This document shows positions 55,486-64,000 of a stretch of 64,000 nt of DNA, piece after piece. Both the position numbers and the translations under genes were made by a program. This DNA is from Candidatus Kapaibacterium sp. GTDB taxonomy: Bacteria; Bacteroidota; Ignavibacteria; Kapaibacteriales; NICIL-2. The notes under the pieces were generated by a model that made no database searches, was not told where the DNA came from, and saw only the letters and a program-made list of their open reading frames with translations. The stretch spans positions 2,008,501 through 2,072,500 of the forward strand of contig BPHJ01000001.1 of NCBI GenBank assembly GCA_026003475.1. The letters run 5' to 3'. Every line of letters starts with the position of its first letter. The stretch's first letter is position 1.

Positions 55486-57399
55486 CTACCACACAACCGT
55501 TGTTCCATACTGTGCCCCGTCGCTGGAAAGAAAAAGAACGAAGTACATTCCTCTTGCCCACGAGGACACATCCAATTCCACACGCTTCCTTCCATTTTCC
55601 ATCTGCACCGGAACCGACTCCACCAGTTGTCCCGCAAAGTTGTACACCCGGAGCAACCCACCCGGTGCCCTGCCGGAGTTCAGTTCAATGTGGAGAAGAT
55701 GCTGCTGCGGATCCATTCTCACACCAAGCGGTTGCAGTGGGGAGCTTTGGCGCGGCGTTACCGAAGAGAGCTTAATGGTTACCTGTTGCGTTGTACTTCG
55801 CATGCAGTCGAACGGATCACGTGTCAGAAATGTGATTGTGTAAGTCCCGGCAGTCGAATAGCGATGCGTCAACGGTTCCAGTGCTGGCATCCGAATCCAT
55901 CCAGTTGTTGTGCCATCACCGAAATCGACAAAAATATGGGTTACCGTATCCCGCGGATCGGTATCGGATACATTCCAGAGGGCAACGGAATCACCGAAGA
56001 TCTGTACGCGGCATTGTGGAATGTGGCGCAAAAGCTGAACGCTATCGAATTCGAAATCAACCCAGAGTGTGCCATACTCGAAGCACCGTTTATGCTGCCA
56101 TTCCGTAATGCCGATAGTGTCGGGACCTTCGATCGGTTCGCCCAGCTGGAGTGGCCACCGGACAAATCGGAGAACACTATCAGCAACTGTCGGAGAATTC
56201 GGATCGTTCGGCTCCCATCGTTCATTCCAATAGGGCCACCAGTTGGGATGAGGAATATTCACAAATGCGTACTGCTGCGGATCTTTGACAAGGAGAATCG
56301 TTGCGGCAATCAACTCTTGCTTCCGCCGCAATGAATCGAGAGCAGGTGCAGCATCCCCACCGATATGCGTAGGTCCGGGCCCACCGTAGTGGGACTTTGG
56401 CTCGGAGTGATTGTACAGAAAGACAACCTTTCCTCGCTCAAGGACGGAGCGAAGATTCCGCAGAGCCCGCTTCAGCAGTGCCGGTGACGCAAACTGGTGA
56501 TGCGCAGGATCGTGTGCATTTGCAAGCGGCAATTCGCAACAAATACCGTCGACTGCATCCCACGGAATTGGGGCATCAACATCATCCCAAGCAGCAAGCG
56601 ATGCACTGATGTTCGGCACAAATCCACGCCCCTCTCTGCGGGCTAATTCCCCAATGCGTCTCAGATACGGAACAAACACCGTGTTCCAGACAGAATCCCG
56701 CTTCCTTTTCATCTTCACCTGCGCAGTGTCTGGTAAAAACGGATACCACTTGCTCGTACTACTCGGGTGAATGATATTGTCAAGTGCGATGAAATCCCCG
56801 AAGTTTTTCATATTCTGCACGATCAACCATGCGACAGTGTCACGAGTTTCCGGATCGTTCAGCCGTAAGATTGTCAACGAATCCCCACATCCTTCCCCTG
56901 TTCCCTTGTATTTCTCCGTCCAGAGCCGACATCCCGGCACTGTACACGTTGCATCCAGTTCCTGAAAGGTCAATGCTGGCTTCGGGAATAGGCACAACAC
57001 CGTAGAGTCAAAAGCACCAAGTCCAGAAATATGGGCTCCAACAAGCACCCTGTCGTACGAACCACACGATTTCGCATGCGCAACCAAGGAGTCATATCGA
57101 GCGGCAACCGGAAGCCTACAGAAGGCGGATGATGCACACGAGGGAGTTGCGATACAGTCGTAGTAGTTGTGTCCCCTACGGACTACAATGCTGATTGAGA
57201 ACACAACTGGCGAGCAGTGATACTGCTCACTGGAATCGTGCGTAACAGCACTTTGACACCAGTATGGCGAGTTCCGTTCTGTCGTTGTGCTGTGATGGAT
57301 ATACAGAGATGGAACGCCATCTAACCAACTTTGTGACCACCCAGCAGTAGCAAGAAGACAGAGGAGTAGAAGCCACCAGAGAGGACCTCTTCGTTTCAT
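55486..57399 (-). CDS. T9SS-exported protein with glycosidase-like barrel, PKD module and sorting domain
   Basis: 637 residues. A signal peptide (LWWLLLLCLLATAGWSQ) is followed by a large N-terminal domain. Its segments 'DFIALDNIIHPS', 'YLRRIGELARREGRGFVPNISASLAAWDDVDAPIPWDAVDGICCELPL' and 'GKVVFLYNH' resemble GHL-type putative glycosyl-hydrolase TIM barrels. A PKD-like module follows ('FVDFGDGTTTGWI...HRYSTAGTYTITFLTRDPF', about 495-545). The T9SS-like C-terminal domain comes last ('LLRVYNFAGQLVES', 'WARGMYFVLFLSSDG'). It has many cysteines and is presumably disulfide-bonded at the surface. Substrate unknown. Confidence 0.62.
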   Translation of the reverse strand: MKRRGPLWWLLLLCLLATAGWSQSWLDGVPSLYIHHSTTTERNSPYWCQSAVTHDSSEQYHCSPVVFSISIVVRRGHNYYDCIATPSCASSAFCRLPVAARYDSLVAHAKSCGSYDRVLVGAHISGLGAFDSTVLCLFPKPALTFQELDATCTVPGCRLWTEKYKGTGEGCGDSLTILRLNDPETRDTVAWLIVQNMKNFGDFIALDNIIHPSSTSKWYPFLPDTAQVKMKRKRDSVWNTVFVPYLRRIGELARREGRGFVPNISASLAAWDDVDAPIPWDAVDGICCELPLANAHDPAHHQFASPALLKRALRNLRSVLERGKVVFLYNHSEPKSHYGGPGPTHIGGDAAPALDSLRRKQELIAATILLVKDPQQYAFVNIPHPNWWPYWNERWEPNDPNSPTVADSVLRFVRWPLQLGEPIEGPDTIGITEWQHKRCFEYGTLWVDFEFDSVQLLRHIPQCRVQIFGDSVALWNVSDTDPRDTVTHIFVDFGDGTTTGWIRMPALEPLTHRYSTAGTYTITFLTRDPFDCMRSTTQQVTIKLSSVTPRQSSPLQPLGVRMDPQQHLLHIELNSGRAPGGLLRVYNFAGQLVESVPVQMENGRKRVELDVSSWARGMYFVLFLSSDGAQYGTTVVW

Positions 57400-57468
57400 G
57401 ACCTAGACTCCATGATTTTCCGTATGTACTACCCACAATAATGCATCTGCGCCGAAATTGATTCACCC

Positions 57469-58819
57469 GTTATCGGCAATACTACTCTATGACCAATCTG
57501 CTACCTCGTTGAAGTTGATGGCGTATTGGATTGATCGTCGGCAACACTACTTTGTGTCCTATTCACAACTCCTGCAAAATACAGTATGAAAAACATCTGT
57601 TGTCGGCAAAATTACTTTGTGTCCAATCCGCAACCACAGTGCGCGCCTCATCGATGGTGAGATCGTTGTCGGCAAAATTACTTTGTGTCCAATCCGCAAC
57701 CCTGATCACTGGCGCTGCCTCGTGCACGGTGTTGTCGGCAAAATTACTTTGTGTCCAATCCGCAACCACAGCGAGCAGTGCGCGACTGCAGTGCGCGTTG
57801 TCGGCAAAATTACTTTGTGTCCAATCCGCAACCACAGCGAGCAGTGCGCGACTGCAGTGCGCGTTGTCGGCAAAATTACTTTGTGTCCAATCCGCAACCT
57901 TCCGCGTGGCTGCGAACTCGTTGTATTGGGTTGTCGGCAAAATTACTTTGTGTCCAATCCGCAACCGACGCCAACAGTGTGCATCGTGTCCGTGAGTTGT
58001 CGGCAAAATTACTTTGTGTCCAATCCGCAACTCCAATATCGAGCTGGACAATTTCAACGCCGTTGTCGGCAAAATTACTTTGTGTCCAATCCGCAACAGA
58101 AGACTCGATCTCTTGCACGTCGGCGCGTTGTCGGCAAAATTACTTTGTGTCCAATCCGCAACGTACTCGATGACAGGGTCACCGGCGTAGATGTTGTCGG
58201 CAAAATTACTTTGTGTCCAATCCGCAACAGAAGACTCGATCTCTTGCACGTCGGCGCGTTGTCGGCAAAATTACTTTGTGTCCAATCCGCAACGTACTCG
58301 ATGACAGGGTCACCGGCGTAGATGTTGTCGGCAAAATTACTTTGTGTCCAATCCGCAACAGAAGACTCGATCTCTTGCACGTCGGCGCGTTGTCGGCAAA
58401 ATTACTTTGTGTCCAATCCGCAACGTACTCGATGACAGGGTCACCGGTGTAGATGTTGTCGGCAAAATTACTTTGTGTCCAATCCGCAACCTAAGTGACT
58501 GGGTCAACACGGTCCGCGAGTTGTCGGCAAAATTACTTTGTGTCCAATCCGCAACTCATCAGGATCAGCGAGCATCTCAGCGCAGGTTGTCGGCAAAATT
58601 ACTTTGTGTCCAATCCGCAACGGTGACACTGCGCGCAACATGGCGCTCACGGTTGTCGGCAAAATTACTTTGTGTCCAATCCGCAACGCACCGCATCGCG
58701 CGCAGGCAAAGGCGATGGTTGTCGGCAAAATTACTTTGTGTCCAATCCGCAACTGGAACAAATTTTCCACGTGGCGCCACGCGGTTGTCGGCAAAATTAC
58801 TTTGTGTCCAATTCGCATT
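57469..58819. CRISPR. CRISPR array: 21 in-register 36-bp repeats, 20 spacers of 29-31 bp, no cas genes in view
   Basis: Repeats start GTTGTCGGCAAAATTA and end CCAATCCGCAAC; the ends form an imperfect inverted repeat (GTTGtCGG/CCGCAAC). Eighteen copies, at 57599, 57665, 57731, 57797, 57863, 57930, 57996, 58062, 58127, 58193, 58258, 58324, 58389, 58455, 58520, 58586, 58652 and 58718, are identical. Those at 57469, 57534 and 58784 are degenerate. Repeats of 36 bp with 30-bp spacers fit type II (II-C-like) best. Decay is strongest at the left, so the left is probably the trailer and transcription would run leftward. The spacers at 57767 and 57833 are identical, and a two-spacer unit of 131 bp is present three times (58062-58454). 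Confidence 0.96.
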
Positions 58820-59405
58820 AAAAGTCCGCTGGTTCGAATTCGATTTCTAATCCATCCTCTGTCTTGCGATAATAAATTAGAACACCTTGAAGACTCTCGC
58901 GCTGAATGACCTGGTCCTTCCAAGATGCAGGCTTGATGGATACCTCACGACCACCAATCAGACCATCAATGCCGCGCGCTTCTTGCTCAGGAGAAGCAAG
59001 AGAGTAATCGTGGCCAGTGGACTCTGCAACCTTCTTGAGAATAGCCTCCTGAAATTTCAGCCCTACGAACGTTTTCACGATGACGAGATCTTTGACCCAC
59101 GACTCTATCATCTCGTCTGTAATGTTCTCAATGACCTGCTGGAATTCGGTAAGTTTGTCACGAATCAGCCGGACAGCGTGAGCAATGGCGTCCGGATGCC
59201 GCCTTTGGTACCACTCAGCCCACTCGTCTAAGGTGCGACCATCGAATTGTTTGATCAATTCCGACATTTGGCCTACGACTTTTGGTCTGGTGCCAGATGC
59301 AAAACGATTTGCAAGGTTCAAGATTGGAGACACATACGTGGGCAATTTGGGTGGCGGGGCATCTAGCAACTCCCGCACCTCTGCTGAACTCAGGGTTATT
59401 TTCAT
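58818..59405 (-). CDS. MjaI-like type II restriction endonuclease (likely CTAG)
   Basis: 195 residues. 'TYVSPILNLANRFASGTRPKVVGQMSELI', 'WAEWYQRRHPDAIAHAVRLI', 'IESWVKDLVIVKTFVGLKFQEAIL' and 'ARGIDGLIGGREVSIKPASWK' match my recollection of the RE_MjaI family, whose founder cuts CTAG. The PD-(D/E)xK-like core would be the Asp of 'GID' and the Lys of 'VSIK'. The start overlaps the methyltransferase stop as ATGA, ensuring coupled synthesis after the modification enzyme. Its TAA stop shares two bases with the last, degenerate CRISPR repeat. The endonuclease role is solid from context; the CTAG specificity is by family. Confidence 0.75.
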   Translation of the reverse strand: MKITLSSAEVRELLDAPPPKLPTYVSPILNLANRFASGTRPKVVGQMSELIKQFDGRTLDEWAEWYQRRHPDAIAHAVRLIRDKLTEFQQVIENITDEMIESWVKDLVIVKTFVGLKFQEAILKKVAESTGHDYSLASPEQEARGIDGLIGGREVSIKPASWKDQVIQRESLQGVLIYYRKTEDGLEIEFEPADF

Positions 59406-60727
59406 TCGGTCGAGTGGCCCATATGATTTTTTTTGCGCTGGTCCTCTTGAAGACGTAAGAACTTTTCTCGGTACTTGAAGTCTCGGGTGCTATCTATCGA
59501 GACGAATCCTGTTCTTACCAAATGCGCGTTAATGAATGTCTTGTTTTTCAGGTATATGTAGGCAAGCAAGTTGCCAGATTCGTCGTGTTTATCTTTGTCG
59601 AACTTGAGATAGATTCGCTGGCCTTTGAGCTTGGATTGAAGGAATTCAATAGCCTGTTGTTTTTGGGATGGTATCTCAGTAATGCCGAGAAGCCGAACTG
59701 TCAAGCCATTGTTGAGTCTGAGCAATGTGGGACTAACAATCTCCTTGACGGTGAATAATTCGCCTCTTTCTCCGTTATCGCCATTCTCGATTTTTGATCC
59801 GAATTTCAACTTGCGTGGATCAATTTTCTTGTCCAGCGCGTGCGGGTCGGAAAATCTATACGGTAGTTGCGAGAGTTCCTTATCAACGTCAATATCGTTC
59901 TCTTTTCTGATGATGAATTCGAAGGTCGCGTCGCCGAAGATATCTCGCTCGGCAATCTTCAGCTTATCCTTGATGACTGGGATATACGAAGGGTTGATTT
60001 CATAACCGATAGAGTTTCGACCCAGATTCTTTGCAGCCAAAGAAGTTGTACCGCTGCCCAAGAAGGGATCGAGAACGGTTTCTCCAACGAACGTAAACAT
60101 TCGAATCAGTCTGCGGGGAAGTTCCTCCGGGAACATTGCCAAGTGCTTGTCTTGTTTTTCACCACCAAAATTCCAGTGCCCGGCAAAGTACGTATTCCAT
60201 TCCTCTGCTGTGAGTTTGGAAAGCTCCTTTGCTTCTCGACTCACTTTGGGTGGCTGGCCGAGTTTCTTGAAAATCAAGATGAACTCGTAGTCGATCTTTA
60301 GTATACCGTTTCGCGGGTAGGGAAACGATCCCATAACGGATGCCCCACCTGTCGTGTTCGTCGTCGTCACCTTCTGCCAAATGATAGCGCCCATATAGTC
60401 CATTCCAAGCGCTTCACAGAACTTGATAATTTCCGTTCTGATCGGAATGACCTTATATCGGCCATAGTAAACGGAGCGTGCGAATTGATCGCCAATGTTG
60501 ATGCAGAGCCGGCATCCCTTGTGTAGCACACGGAAACACTCGCTCCAGACCAGATTGAGATTGTTGACGTAACTTTCGTAGGTATCGTGGAAACCCAACT
60601 GGTTCTCGCTCCCATAGTCCTTGAGCTGCCAGTAGGGTGGGGAAGTCACGATAAGATGAACGGACTCATCGGGAAGCTCTACCATCTTCCGTGAGTCGCC
60701 AATGATGATTTTGTGATGCGTAGCCAT
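59402..60727 (-). CDS. Beta-class DNA methyltransferase (probable m4C) fused to a SNase-like domain
   Basis: 441 residues from ATG 60727; a GTG at 60733 is an alternative. Catalytic motif IV 'LIVTSPPYW' (residues 25-33) precedes the SAM motif 'VLDPFLGSGTTSLAAKNLGRNSIGYE', giving the beta-class order. SPPY favours N4-cytosine methylation, as in M.MjaI-type enzymes. From about residue 325 a staphylococcal-nuclease-like domain follows ('LTVRLLGITEIPSQKQQAIEF', 'RIYLKFDKDKHDESGNLLAYIYL', 'FINAHLVRTGF'). Its usual DTPE is TEIP, so nuclease activity is doubtful and DNA binding is more likely. It protects DNA from the coupled endonuclease. Confidence 0.83.
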   Translation of the reverse strand: MATHHKIIIGDSRKMVELPDESVHLIVTSPPYWQLKDYGSENQLGFHDTYESYVNNLNLVWSECFRVLHKGCRLCINIGDQFARSVYYGRYKVIPIRTEIIKFCEALGMDYMGAIIWQKVTTTNTTGGASVMGSFPYPRNGILKIDYEFILIFKKLGQPPKVSREAKELSKLTAEEWNTYFAGHWNFGGEKQDKHLAMFPEELPRRLIRMFTFVGETVLDPFLGSGTTSLAAKNLGRNSIGYEINPSYIPVIKDKLKIAERDIFGDATFEFIIRKENDIDVDKELSQLPYRFSDPHALDKKIDPRKLKFGSKIENGDNGERGELFTVKEIVSPTLLRLNNGLTVRLLGITEIPSQKQQAIEFLQSKLKGQRIYLKFDKDKHDESGNLLAYIYLKNKTFINAHLVRTGFVSIDSTRDFKYREKFLRLQEDQRKKNHMGHSTE

Positions 60728-60759
60728 ACGCACGCATGACCTTTAGTGTGCGTTCATCT

Positions 60760-60795
60760 GTTGTCAGCGAAATTACTTTGTGTCCAATCCGCAAC
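60760..60795. repeat. Solitary CRISPR repeat upstream of the R-M methyltransferase
   Basis: A 36-bp copy of the array repeat in the same orientation, with two changes (repeat position 7 G to A, position 10 A to G) and an intact CCGCAAC end. It lies 33 bp from the methyltransferase ATG and 16 bp from the katG stop, and is 1.94 kb away from the last array repeat. On the minus strand it contains TAATTTCG (60775-60768), a one-mismatch -7 box 41 nt before the methyltransferase ATG, or 35 nt before the GTG. Confidence 0.9.
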
Positions 60796-60811
60796 CACCT
60801 TGCACCTGTAG

Positions 60812-64000
<3,189 letters not shown>

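Noticed and set aside
57531-58850. Several long ORFs on both strands across the CRISPR array, up to about 230 codons
   Set aside because: They arise because the 36-bp repeat has no stop in several frames and the repeat-spacer period is usually 66 bp, a multiple of three. The translations are just repeated units such as CRQNYFVSNPQ and carry no domain.
60760-60811. Solitary repeat as the anti-repeat of a tracrRNA
   Set aside because: It matches the repeat over all 36 nt without the bulge usual in tracrRNA. On the minus strand it would run straight into the methyltransferase gene, and on the plus strand into antisense katG with no room for the tracrRNA hairpins. A relict repeat or promoter is simpler.

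Overview
The window looks like a chromosome fragment of a free-living, flagellated, diderm, aerobic bacterium of the Bacteroidota/Chlorobiota (FCB) branch, possibly near Ignavibacteria/Kapabacteria. The placement is an inference. It rests on several type IX secretion (T9SS) C-terminal sorting domains with Ig-like/PKD stalks, a CarboxypepD_reg-plus-TonB-type outer-membrane protein, OmpA-like and OprO/P-like barrels, KatG, and a recurring promoter element TAnnTTTG (the Bacteroidota -7 box) about 30-40 nt before many start codons. Most genes have moderately high GC. A few stretches are clearly AT-richer (12.1-12.9 kb, 49.4-52.4 kb) or GC-richer (52.5-55.3 kb). I saw no rRNA or tRNA genes.

Layout. 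0-8.6 kb: end of an MlaE permease, a TonB-type barrel, a large T9SS beta-propeller protein split by one frameshift, and a T9SS serine hydrolase. 8.7-20.2 kb: secA, an AT-rich FkbM methyltransferase, a kelch T9SS gene broken by three frameshifts, a BamA/TamA-like barrel, a CADD-type pABA synthase, clpS, a glycosyltransferase, rpsU and an OmpR-type regulator. 20.4-24.8 kb: a tight run of exported trypsin-like protease, small exported Cys-rich protein, small ORF and an NE0113/SSO2081-type CARF ring-nuclease homologue, then a membrane acyltransferase. 24.9-36.1 kb: adenine deaminase, porin, OmpA protein, class-III aminotransferase, pdxH, arginase, a barrel protein, hpf, an O-methyltransferase, mlaD and ssb. 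36.2-40.6 kb: a late flagellar cluster (fliC, then fliS-fliD-flaG-flgN-like-flgM) with two near-consensus sigma-28 promoters. 40.6-48.7 kb: VWA protein, universal stress protein, crcB, DinB, phosphatase, proS, mscS, scpB and scpA.

48.7-60.8 kb is an accessory island. It holds a palindromic intergenic repeat, a chimeric T9SS metallopeptidase, a GC-rich HEAT-repeat protein, a glycosidase-like T9SS protein, an orphan CRISPR array (21 in-register repeats of 36 bp, about 30-bp spacers, no cas genes in view) and a MjaI-like restriction-modification (R-M) operon. The R-M operon sits between the last array repeat and one further solitary repeat, so it occupies the place of a giant spacer. katG and the start of a glycosyltransferase close the window.

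The most interesting signal is the CRISPR/R-M locus. Read on the minus strand, every intact repeat contains TTG-N16-TAATTTTG, a fair match to the host promoter pattern, ending 8 nt before the spacer. This suggests promoter-bearing repeats like those of Neisseria type II-C arrays. The solitary repeat lies just upstream of the R-M methyltransferase on the same strand and may be its promoter. The second notable item is the ring-nuclease homologue, which has lost the usual GGRKTM signature and lies away from any cas locus.
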